Origin: an uncultured Planctomycetota bacterium
GTDB taxonomy: Bacteria; Planctomycetota; Phycisphaerae; Phycisphaerales; UBA5793
Assembly: GCA_900696685.1 (NCBI GenBank)
Contig: CAADHA010000133.1
Span: 1-57,052, forward strand
Length of the DNA: 57,052 bases
Reading direction: 5' to 3'
Shown piece after piece: positions 18,102 through 27,000 of the stretch (position 1 is the first letter of the stretch; each line of letters starts with the position of its first letter). The position numbers and the translations under genes were made by a program. The notes beneath the pieces were generated by a model. The model was not told the DNA's origin and did no database searches. It was given only the letters and a program-made list of their open reading frames with translations.

Positions 18102-18196
18102 AAAAAGCCCCCGATCGTCCCCACCCGCTCCGGCCATGTGCAACGGCGACAAACCGGCAAGGCTCCAGGAGGCGGGGAGTCCCCGGGACGATCGGG
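18102..18196 (-). promoter_or_regulatory. Terminator-like structured leader of the first porin gene
   Basis: Read on the minus strand, the 12-base arm at 18185-18196 is perfectly complementary to 18110-18121, enclosing 63 bases with further short GC stems. It is followed by a short GC stretch and a run of five U (complement of 18102-18106), and then, after about 38 bases, the porin ATG. This could be an attenuator, the 3' end of a small RNA made between the porin genes, or a second terminator behind the upstream porin. No known riboswitch class fits well. Confidence 0.45.
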
Positions 18197-18380
18197 TTCG
18201 GAATCGTGCGGCCCGCTGCGAGACGGGTCAACAAGAAAGCGGAGTACTGGGTCTGGATCAGGGTCATTTCCCTATCACTCGGGGGACCAGGAACAGGACT
18301 CGAATCGTCGCGCTGCGACGTTCGGCGAGGCGGTCCAATCAGAACGGATGGAGGGTTCTCAACGCCGGAACGTGCGGGAG

Positions 18381-18420
18381 AAAAAAGGCAATCGGCCGGT
18401 CCCGAAGGATCGGCCGATTG
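18381..18420 (-). terminator. Rho-independent terminator of the upstream porin gene
   Basis: A 10-bp perfect stem pairs 18389-18398 (CAATCGGCCG) with 18411-18420, with a 12-base loop. On the minus strand it is followed at once by a U-rich run (complement of A at 18381-18386). It lies about 34 bases after the stop of the porin gene at 18454. Confidence 0.88.
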
Positions 18421-18453
18421 AGGGAATCAGAACCTGATGTGACCGGAGCCGAG

Positions 18454-19782
18454 TTACGGGATCGCGATCTGCATCTGGCTGCGGATGGCCCATTGACCTT
18501 CGTCGCCGAGGGCGTCGCTGAGAAGGCCGTGATTCGTCGAAGACACGGGCACGGCGTCAAGCGCGTAGACGAGGTCGGTGGTCCACTTCCAGCCGTGGTT
18601 GCGGAAGTAGTAGTTGAAGCCGAAGGTCAGGAGGTTGAGTTCATCATCGAGGGTGGCGCCGTCGAAGTCCATCCATTCCCAGCGGCCGAAGATCTCGACC
18701 TTGTCGGGCACAAGGTGGAAGCCACCCTGGACCACCACGCCGTACTGATCAAACTCGGAGGCGGCGGTGGCGTTGGGGTCCGTGTGGAAACCGACGATGT
18801 AGCCGGCGATGTTGGCCTGGCCGAATTCGGCCGAGGCGTCGATCGTCCACGAGAAGGACTTGACCTCTTCCGCACCCGTGCCGTATTCCCCGTCCTGCCA
18901 GTGAATGGCGGCACCGAGGAGGAATCCGGTCTCGTCGTTCGACCACGAGGTGTAGTCGTTGAACTGAGCCTTCTGTCCGGCAAGAACGGCTTCGATGCGG
19001 GCGGTGAAGGCCCACTCGACGAGGTCGGTGGTGAAGTTCGTGTTCAGATTGCCGGCGTTGAAGCCGGTCAGGGACTGCGTTGCGCCGTCGTTGAAGGACA
19101 CCCAGAAATCGACGGTATCGTTCGCGTAGTGCAGCCAGGTGCCCTGGGTGCGGCCGACGCCGAACCAGCCGTGGACATAGGAGCGCTCAACGGCGAGGGT
19201 CTGCCAGTTGTCAACGAGTGCCTCGCGGAGGAACGGAGCGGTCACCTGACCCCAGCCCCAGTCCCAGCCGTTGCCGAGGTTCCAGACGCCATAGGCATCG
19301 AGGAGGGTGATGCCGCCGTCCTCATCCCATTCCCAGGCGACGAGGTAGGTCAGGTCGGGCGAGCCGGCATGACCGTGGAGAGAGATGCGGGTGCGCTTGT
19401 TCTCGAACCCGAAGGTGCTCTCGTCCGAGGAATCCTTGTTGTTGTAGACGCCGCGGAACTGCGACTTGATGCCGATGTTGACATCGAAGGAGCCGTCCTC
19501 GTTTGAGAGGAAGAATCCGCTTCCTTCGCGGTAACCGGCGGTGCCGCCCTGGCGCAGAAGGCTGGCGCGGGTCTCGCTGTCAGCCATGGCGTCGCGGACA
19601 ATGGCGCGGGTCTGTTCGGCGTTCAGCCAGGAGGCGCTCTCCGAGCGGAGGTGCGCGATCTGGGCTTCGAGTGCGGCGATTCGTGCATCCGTAGCGCCCG
19701 GGGTGGAACCGCCGTAGCACACGCCGGCCACCATGGCCGACGCCGCACCCGCAAGCACTCCAACCTTTCTGTTGAGACTCAT
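18454..19782 (-). CDS. Outer membrane porin with N-terminal coiled coil (second of tandem pair)
   Basis: A 442-residue paralogue of the adjacent porin. The start at 19782 is fixed by AAGGAG at the complement of 19788-19793. The signal peptide is followed by a coiled-coil helix (DARIAALEAQIAHLRSES), WLNAEQTRAIVRDAM, then EGSGFFLSNEDGSFDVNI and an amphipathic beta-barrel ending WAIRSQMQIAIP. The two porins align through the whole length, with the same landmarks (TFGFEN, HWQDGEYGTGAEE, FGFNYYFRNHGWKW). It has its own terminator, so the pair can be transcribed separately. Confidence 0.86.
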   Translation of the reverse strand: MSLNRKVGVLAGAASAMVAGVCYGGSTPGATDARIAALEAQIAHLRSESASWLNAEQTRAIVRDAMADSETRASLLRQGGTAGYREGSGFFLSNEDGSFDVNIGIKSQFRGVYNNKDSSDESTFGFENKRTRISLHGHAGSPDLTYLVAWEWDEDGGITLLDAYGVWNLGNGWDWGWGQVTAPFLREALVDNWQTLAVERSYVHGWFGVGRTQGTWLHYANDTVDFWVSFNDGATQSLTGFNAGNLNTNFTTDLVEWAFTARIEAVLAGQKAQFNDYTSWSNDETGFLLGAAIHWQDGEYGTGAEEVKSFSWTIDASAEFGQANIAGYIVGFHTDPNATAASEFDQYGVVVQGGFHLVPDKVEIFGRWEWMDFDGATLDDELNLLTFGFNYYFRNHGWKWTTDLVYALDAVPVSSTNHGLLSDALGDEGQWAIRSQMQIAIP

Positions 19783-20370
19783 GTCTACTCCTTCAACGAA
19801 ACGGGGCTGGTTTCTGTGAGTGCCCCTTTGGTCATCCACCCGTCCGACGGCGCTGAAACCTACAAGGTCCAGCCGGACGTGTTCCTTTTCGATCCAACCA
19901 GCCGCACCGAGCCCGGCCTCATGGCCCAGTCAGGGTGCGACAAATACTCGATTCAATGCAGCGCTCGTTCCTGTCCGCCTCTGGAAGGGGCGAAGGCCGA
20001 CGGCCAACCCGCTTGAAGCCAGAGCGATGCAGTCCCTGTTTCGGTTGTCACTTCCGGAGCGGATTCCATCATCGGCCCGACACATCGCACCCAGAGCGAA
20101 CAGTCGATCCGAATCACCCTTGTGAAGACGCTGACAGAACGCAGACTGTTCCGTAACTTCGGTATATTCTGGCCGCCTTTCACGCGCCGTCAAGTCAAGC
20201 CGGGCAAAGATTTCCAAACCCGGTAACTCACACTATTTTCGACGAACCCTGACGGCCCACTCTTGTTTTTCTGCCGAAAAATCCGTCAGAAGAGTCGCAA
20301 GTCACACAGCAGCAAGGAGTTCTGAACAAAGACTCTTCGGCCAGCCGCACCCGATAACCCGACCACGGAC
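19783..20370. other. Intergenic region upstream of the porin pair
   Basis: No gene is supported in about 590 bases. On the porin strand, within 20160-20205, a TTGACG is followed at roughly standard spacing by an AT-rich AGAATATAC, which could be a sigma70-type promoter with a long leader. No palindrome or RNA gene was recognised. The region is somewhat less GC-rich than the coding sequence. Confidence 0.4.
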
Positions 20371-22341
20371 TCACAATTCGGCCACCTGAAGCATCCGGCA
20401 CGCCGACTGAACAATGTCCGTCGCATGAAGCCCGCACATCTTCAGAACCTCGTCCGCCGTCCGGGCTGACTTGGGAATCCGACGCACGAACATCTGCTCG
20501 AGCGTGAACGATCCGCCGTCTTCCGTCAGTGCATCCGCAACTGCTGAGCCGATCCCGCCGCCGTAATTGTCCTCCACCGTGAGGATCATCCCGTTGTTGG
20601 CGTTGGCGAGGTCGAGCAGTTTCTCCGCGTCGAAAGGGATCGAGTAGAGATCGACAAGTGTGGCGTCAATGCCTGCTTTGTCCAGGGCATCGAGACACTT
20701 GTTGGCCTCATGCACCATGTATCCGGAGGCGACGATGAGCAGGTCACGTCCCTTGGTGAGCACCTCGAATCCGCCGAGGTTGAAGACCGTGCTGTCATCG
20801 TAAAGGAACTCTGTGTCGTTGCGCAGCGTCCGCATATAGCAGGCGCCCTCGTACTCGGCCATCGCCATGGTGAGGGCGTAGGCGGCGAAGGCGTCGGAAG
20901 GCTGCAGAAGGTAGCAGCCGGGATTGCCCCGATGGTCCTTCATCGTCGCCAGGCTGCGGAACCACGCTACGTCGGGCATTGCCATCTGGCTCGGCCCGTC
21001 GGCCGCGAGCGAGATGCCCGCGTGCGAGCCGACGATCTTGAGATTCGCGCCCGAGTTGATCGCCATCTCGATCTGGTCGTAGGCGCGGGTGACGAACTTG
21101 GCGAAGGTCGAGCAGAAAGGGATCTTGCCCGCGGCGCTCAGCCCCGCCGCAGCGGAAAACATGTTCTGTTCGGCGATGCGGCACTCGAAGTAGCGGTCCG
21201 CGAGGTCCGCATCCTTCGAGAACGTCTCGGCAAAGGTCGAGTTCTTCACGTCGGCATCAAGGACTACGACGTTGGGATTGGAGTGCCCGAGCGTCCTCAG
21301 CGCCACGCCGTAGGCCTTGCGCGTCGCCCAGGTGCCCTTCTGCACGACGGAAGCCATGTCGTAGCGGCGCATGGCCTCGGTGAATGACGGTGTGTCGCCC
21401 GCCTCCGCCCGCGCCGGCGCATGCCCGGCGGGCGATTTCAACTTGAAGAACCCCTCGGCCGCGCCGATGCTCCTGACCAGTTGCACCCTGCGTTCATCGA
21501 GTTCAGCCTTGGCCTTGGCGAGCGATTCGCCGGTGGCCGGCTTGCCGTGCCAGTTGCCCGACATGACCGTGGCCGAGCCCCACCCCTTGACTGTTCTGGC
21601 CACGATTGCCGTGGGTTTGTCGCCGCCGGCGCGCTCGGCGAAGCGCTCAAGGGATCTGCGTATCGCGTCAGGATCGTGGCCGTCGATCACGCCGACCTCG
21701 TAGCCGGCCGCTTCAAGTTTCCTCGTCAGCGTGTCGGCGCTTTGCTGGGGAGAGACTTTGTCCGACTGACCGGCGCCGTTGCAGTTGAAGATCGGGCAGA
21801 CGTTGGCGAGTCTGTGGTCGGCGATGAAGTCGATCGCCTCCCATATCTGTCCCTCGCGCGACTCTCCGTCGCCGATGATGCAGTAGAAGCGTCGGTCCAG
21901 CCCGTCCGCCCGGGCCGCCAGCGCCAGGCCAGCCGCAACGCTCAGCCCCTGCCCGAGCGAGCCGGTCGCGGCATCGAAGAAGGGGAAGCCCTCCATCGGG
22001 TTGGGGTGCCCGTCGAGTTCGCAGGCCGCCGCACGCAGCAACTTGAGATCGTCAACCGTCACCGGACGGAGGTTCCCCGGCTTTCCGAAATAGCCCCCGA
22101 GATCGGCAAACGCGGCGTAGATGATCGGGACCGCGTGTCCTTCACTGAGTACGAGGCGGTCCGAACGCCGGTCGCCCGGATTCTTCGGGTCCCACCGCAT
22201 GACGTCGTACATGAGGACGGTCACGATGTGGCCGAGGCTCATGGCGCTGGAGGGGTGGCCGCTGCCCGCCGCGGCCGTCATGTCCAGCGAGAGTTTGTCG
22301 AGCACAATGGCCTTGGCATGGACGGCGGCTTCAAAAGACAT
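20371..22341 (-). CDS. tkt: Transketolase
   Basis: A 656-residue thiamine diphosphate enzyme moving two-carbon units between sugar phosphates in the pentose phosphate and Calvin-type pathways. The N-terminal domain shows SGHPSSAMSLG, DGHPNPMEG, GSLGQGLSVAAG and the cofactor motif GDGESREGQIWEA leading to FNCNGAGQSD. The middle domain shows VVLDADVKNSTFAETF, ECRIAEQNMFSAAAG and STFAKFVTRAYDQ, and the C-terminal domain DLYSIPFDAEKL and VEDNYGGGIG. It is full length. An AGGG sequence lies about 9 bases before the ATG. No pathway gene is next to it; rpiA is about 15 kb away. Confidence 0.95.
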   Translation of the reverse strand: MSFEAAVHAKAIVLDKLSLDMTAAAGSGHPSSAMSLGHIVTVLMYDVMRWDPKNPGDRRSDRLVLSEGHAVPIIYAAFADLGGYFGKPGNLRPVTVDDLKLLRAAACELDGHPNPMEGFPFFDAATGSLGQGLSVAAGLALAARADGLDRRFYCIIGDGESREGQIWEAIDFIADHRLANVCPIFNCNGAGQSDKVSPQQSADTLTRKLEAAGYEVGVIDGHDPDAIRRSLERFAERAGGDKPTAIVARTVKGWGSATVMSGNWHGKPATGESLAKAKAELDERRVQLVRSIGAAEGFFKLKSPAGHAPARAEAGDTPSFTEAMRRYDMASVVQKGTWATRKAYGVALRTLGHSNPNVVVLDADVKNSTFAETFSKDADLADRYFECRIAEQNMFSAAAGLSAAGKIPFCSTFAKFVTRAYDQIEMAINSGANLKIVGSHAGISLAADGPSQMAMPDVAWFRSLATMKDHRGNPGCYLLQPSDAFAAYALTMAMAEYEGACYMRTLRNDTEFLYDDSTVFNLGGFEVLTKGRDLLIVASGYMVHEANKCLDALDKAGIDATLVDLYSIPFDAEKLLDLANANNGMILTVEDNYGGGIGSAVADALTEDGGSFTLEQMFVRRIPKSARTADEVLKMCGLHATDIVQSACRMLQVAEL

Positions 22342-22683
22342 CGGTTCATCCCTTCACAGTGGCGGGCAGCCGCGACGAGCGCGGGTGCGGGCGGGGGTAT
22401 CGTCAGGCCGGGAGCAGGCGGGCCACGCGGCGAGGCGCCCGGATCGCAACAGTATCGCAGCCGCCCTCACCCCGGCAACACCAATTCCGCCGATTCAGTC
22501 AATTCCGCCACACTTTGCGGACTTTGTCTCATTGGAAATCATCGTGTTCGAGTGACAACCGACGGCGGAAGCCGTAACCTGCCCGCTGCCCGGCACGAAT
22601 CCAGCGCAGTCAGATGAGAACCATCGGAGTGGGCTGATGGCTCCAGGGCGCAGGTTGTTGCGTCGAGAGAAAGAGCGGCCGCG
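22342..22683. other. Intergenic region upstream of tkt
   Basis: No gene is supported. A 10-bp direct repeat, CAATTCCGCC, occurs at 22482-22491 and 22500-22509, spaced 18 bases, about 140 bases upstream of the tkt start. It could be a pair of regulator half-sites or chance. Confidence 0.35.
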
Positions 22684-23673
22684 TCAGTTGACCCAGGTCG
22701 CCACGACCGTGCTCGCGTTCTCCTGCTGGAGCACCTGGAACCACACGTCGCGTCCGCGCGCGTTGCCGGGGATGGGCAGGCGCCACGACACGGCGCCTTG
22801 CGCGTCGGTGTTTCGCGGCGAGCCGGCGATCGTCGGGTTGCGAATCCCCGCCGTCACATTCAGTTGCGGGATGTACACCTGCCCAAGCCCCGTCAGGCTG
22901 TAGATAAGGTACGAACGCGTGTTGGGGCGTCCGCCCACCGCGGAGAAGTCGCCGCTCTGCCCGCCGACGAGTTGGCCGACGGTGAGTTTGAAGGGATTGG
23001 GCCGCTGAGTCGAGAGGGCGAAGTCGTAGTCCACCATCTCGCCGAAGGGCCCCTGGTAGCCCGGAATGCGGACGCGGCCGAGCGAAGGCTCGCCGCTTGC
23101 GAGGCCGACGAAGGCGCCGATGAGGATGTCATCGCCTGCGCCGCTCTTCCAGAACTCGACCTTGTCGATAGGCGACTCCGATACCCAGCCCTGCCCGACG
23201 GCGAAGACGCCGTCGAGACTCCCCCCGTAGCGCATCACCGTCGAGATGAGTTGCCCGTTGCGGTAGAGTTTCATCGCGGTGTTGGATGAGACCGCGAGCG
23301 AGCCGAAGTAAACGTACATCGAGTAGATTGGAGTCGAGAAGGTCCATGTCGAGCCGGGCCCGCTTGTCGCGTAGAGGGGCGCATCGGAGACCCACCCGAA
23401 GGGAATGCTCGCGTCGCGCAGCGCCCCACCGCCGTCGTTGCGCGTGATCGTCACGCGCGTCAGGCCGAGGTCGAGGGTGACGGTCTGGGGCGTAAGGTCG
23501 CCCTTGCCGTCAACGCCGGGGTAGAAGGAATCGAAGGCGTAGCGCTGCGCCCCGTCGGCGTTGTAGAGCCAGTTGTCGAGATCGCTCGAGTAGGAGTTCA
23601 CCTGTGCGTGTGCGCGGTCAGCGGCGGGAGCGAACAGAATGGCGCTGAGCAGCAGGGCGGCGGCGGTGCGCAT
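22684..23673 (-). CDS. Secreted protein with lectin-like and C-terminal surface-type domains
   Basis: A 329-residue exported protein. The start at 23673 has GAGGAA close upstream and gives a clean signal peptide ending AHAQ; the longer frame to 23997 has an Arg/Pro-rich N-terminus and no support. The middle has beta-rich stretches (YSMYVYFGSLAVSSNTAMKL, KVEFWKSGAGDDILIGAFVG) of the sort seen in PEP-CTERM-type or lectin-like secreted proteins. The last ~100 residues (FKLTVGQLVGGQ to the end) form a separate beta-rich module. No sorting helix follows. Function unknown; divergent from the macroglobulin gene. Confidence 0.72.
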   Translation of the reverse strand: MRTAAALLLSAILFAPAADRAHAQVNSYSSDLDNWLYNADGAQRYAFDSFYPGVDGKGDLTPQTVTLDLGLTRVTITRNDGGGALRDASIPFGWVSDAPLYATSGPGSTWTFSTPIYSMYVYFGSLAVSSNTAMKLYRNGQLISTVMRYGGSLDGVFAVGQGWVSESPIDKVEFWKSGAGDDILIGAFVGLASGEPSLGRVRIPGYQGPFGEMVDYDFALSTQRPNPFKLTVGQLVGGQSGDFSAVGGRPNTRSYLIYSLTGLGQVYIPQLNVTAGIRNPTIAGSPRNTDAQGAVSWRLPIPGNARGRDVWFQVLQQENASTVVATWVN

Positions 23674-24095
23674 GGCGGCTTCCTCTCTGAGCATGAACCG
23701 AGTGAGGCGTCGGCGCGGCAAGGGCCTGACGCGCCGCCTCAAGCCTGCCACCGCATCGCGCCGCGCCCAGCCGGGAGCCGTCTCCCAGCGGCAAGAGGTT
23801 CGGTCTATAGGGTTGGCGCGGGAGGTGAGGAGCCCTTTGCGGACCATCAGCCGCGACGGGAACCGCGCGGGGGCAGGGTGGCATGGCGTCACGCTTCGCG
23901 TCGCTATGCCGTCACCTATGACTCGTTCGAACGTCCTTGCCCGCTCGGCATAGCCAGGCGACGCGCCAGACCATGCCACCCCAGGCCCCGCGGTCACCCC
24001 GATCTTTCCGGCCGCTGTGCGAATTGGGGTAAGATTCCTCCGCGACAGGCGTCTGAAGGACGGAGCCGGCGCCGTCGTCGCCTGGAGGAGTCATC
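23674..24095. other. Intergenic region between secreted-protein and macroglobulin genes
   Basis: No gene is supported. It contains the 31-bp hairpin repeat at 23880-23910 and, at the right edge, a strong GGAGGAG site that serves the macroglobulin gene. Both flanking genes are transcribed away from here, so their promoters should lie inside. Confidence 0.45.
23880..23910. repeat. 31-bp hairpin repeat, copy 1
   Basis: The arms GGCATGGCG and CGCTATGCC enclose a GC-rich loop with CGCTTCGCG. It differs from the copy at 30232-30262 at only three positions. A third palindrome of equal length is at 30300-30330. Confidence 0.65.
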
Positions 24096-27000
24096 ATGAG
24101 CATGTCAACGAGCCGTGCCGGGGCGATCGTTTTCTCGTCCTCCCTGAAGAAGGTGCTGGGGCCGGCGATTCTGCTCTCGGCACTCATGGCCCCTGTCGGC
24201 GCGGCATCGCGACCCGGCGCGGCGCAGCCGCCCACCTACGCCGACCTCAAGGCCCAGGCCGAGCGCCACTACGCCGAGAAGTCCTACGCGCGGGCGCACG
24301 AACTCTACCAGCAGGCGCAGCAGGCCAATCCGCCGGCCGGGGAAGCGCGGTGGGTCCGCTTCCGCCTTGCCGACACCCTCTGGCGCAAGGCCCCCGGCGC
24401 GGCGGCCGACGATGCGACGCTGCGGCAGGCGCGGCGCGACCTCGAAGCGCTCATCCGCGAGATTGAGCGTCCCGAAGACCGCGACCTCATCTACGCCGAA
24501 GCGAACGAGTCGCTCGGCGATTCGCACCTCTCCGGCGCGCGGCACGCGAACGTCGCCGCCGGCTGGCCCAACCACGCCGCTGCACTCGAATGGTGGGCGC
24601 AGAGCAGCGACCTCGACGCCGCGCGTCAGCGCTACCTCTCCATCGTCTGGCGCGCCATCGACGCCGAGGGAGGCGACTGGCAGTGGCGCGGCCGCTCCAA
24701 CGTCGTCCCCCTCGATGTCCTCCGCAACGTCCTCGAGATCGCGCAGAGCGAACAGGACCGCACTCGCGCGCACTTCGAGATCGCGATGAAGCGGCGCTAC
24801 TACGGCGGCAACGACCCCCGCGCCATCGAGCAGACCACGCGCCACTTTGAGGCGGCGCTGCAAAGCACCGACCGCTCCTCTCGCTACGTCGATGCGCTCA
24901 TGGCCTATGCGCAGTGGGTCGAGTCCTACGGCCGCGTCGAGGTGCTTGAAGACGGACGCTGGCAGTACAAGCCCGACTTCGTCAAGGCGGCGAGCCTCTA
25001 CAAGCGCATCCTCGATGAGTTCCGCCCCGACCAGGCGAACCACGCCGAGGCGCGGCATCGGTACGACAACCTCGTCAATCCCGCACTGAGCATCTCGGTG
25101 GCCCAGGCGTTTCTGCCCAGCTCCGAGATCGCCTTTGATGCCTCCTGGCGCAACGTCGATCGCATCGAATTCACGTTGCACCGCGTGAATCTGCGCGAGC
25201 GCACGACACTGGAGGGCGCTCTGAGGCGCGACGGGCAAGACACCATCTGGTACGGCAGCGCGACCCAAGCGTGGATTCGCCACGTCAACCTCGACGGCGC
25301 GGAAATCTCCCGGCAATGGACATACGACACCGGCGACACCGGCGAGCATGAGCCCAGGCAGGCGCAGATCCGCCTTGATGAGCGCCTCGAACCGGGGGCG
25401 TATGTGCTTGTGGCAAAGGCGAAGGATCAGGTCAGGCACGAACTCATCCTCGTGACCGACCTCGCCGTCGTCGCCAAGCGGCGCGGCAAGGATGTGCTCC
25501 TCTACGCTTGCGATGCTCTGACGGGAGCGCCCGCGCCGAACGTGAAACTCCGCGCGTGGAGCACGCAGACGCGCAGCGACAATCGAAACACGCAGAGCCG
25601 ATGGGCGGGACTGAAGAACGATGCAGCCGGCGACGGGCAGGGCATCGCCCAACTTGATGTCGGCGCTGGCGATCAGGGCGCCGAGAACCACTCGCTGCTC
25701 ATCTTCGCCGACGACGGCACGCGCCAGACCTTCCTGACGTCGTACGCCGGCTCCTGGTACGGATCGCGGCAGGAAGTCGGCACGTGGCGCATTTACGCGC
25801 ACACCGACCGCCCCGCCTACCGCCCCGGCGAGACGGCCAACTTCCGCTTTGTCGCGCGCCGGTGGGGCAAAGAGGGCTGGGACACGCCCGCCGGCGTCGA
25901 ACTGCGCTACGAGATCGTCGATGCGCGCAACACCACGGTCCTCGAAGGAACTGCGGCGCTGAGCGAGTTCGGCAGCGCGTTCGGCTCAATCGATCTCAAG
26001 GCCGAGTGGCCCCTGGGCGAATACGCCATCCGCTTCTGGCGCGACATGCCTACCGAAAAAGTGATGGTCTATCAATCCACGCTCTTCCGCCTCGAAGAGT
26101 ACAAACTCCCCGAGTTCACCGTCGCCGTCGAGCCGGCCAGAGATGAGAACGGCAAGGCGCGCCTCTTCCGCATCGGCGACGTCGTCGAAGCGCACATCAC
26201 GGCTGAGTATTACTTCGGCGGCGCCGTCGCCGCGGCCGATGTCGAAGTCGTCGTGCAGCAGAAGCCCTTTGCGCACTGGTACCGCGCGCCGCGACGCTGC
26301 GAGTGGTACTACGGCGACAACGACAACTGGAACCCCTACCGCTGGTGGGGCGGGCAGGTCGTCAAGCGCGAAACGATCAAAACCGACGCGCAGGGCAAGG
26401 CGACGATCACCTTCGAGACCCCCTTCTCCTCCGACACCGACTACGAGTACACCATCGAAGCCCGCGTCATCGACGCCTCGCGCCGCGAGATCACCGGCAG
26501 CGGAACCGTGCGCGTCACCCGCCAGGGACACTACGTCTATCCGCAGGTCAAACACAGGATTCACCGCCCCGGCGAGAAGGTCGAGACGACGATCAAAGCC
26601 CTCGACGCCAACAGCACGCCCTTGGCCGTGCAAGGCACGATCACCGTCACGCGTCAGTGGTGGGATGAGGTGTGGGTCGATCCCGCAGGGCGAGAGGTGC
26701 CGCTCGCCGACGTTCGCCGGACGCGCGAGCAACTTGGCGTCTTCCCCCCCCCGCCGCGCGAGGGCGACCGCCATCCCTGGCGGCCGATCTTCCGCGGCTA
26801 CCGCTCCGAGAAGATCATGACTGAGAAGGTGAGCACCGATGAGGAGGGCGACGCGACCTTCACCTTCACGCCCCAGGTCGAGGGCTACTACGTCATCGAC
26901 TGGGTCAGCCCCGATCCGCCGCTCGCGCCCGTCACGGCCCAGACCGTCGCGTGGGTGACAACGCAGCAGAGCGCCGACCTCGGCTACCGCACTGAGGGCG

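Noticed and set aside
18110-18196. Cyclic-di-GMP (GEMM-I) riboswitch on the plus strand
   Set aside because: A GGCGACAAACCGGC stretch recalled the motif, but the other conserved parts are missing and no plus-strand gene follows.
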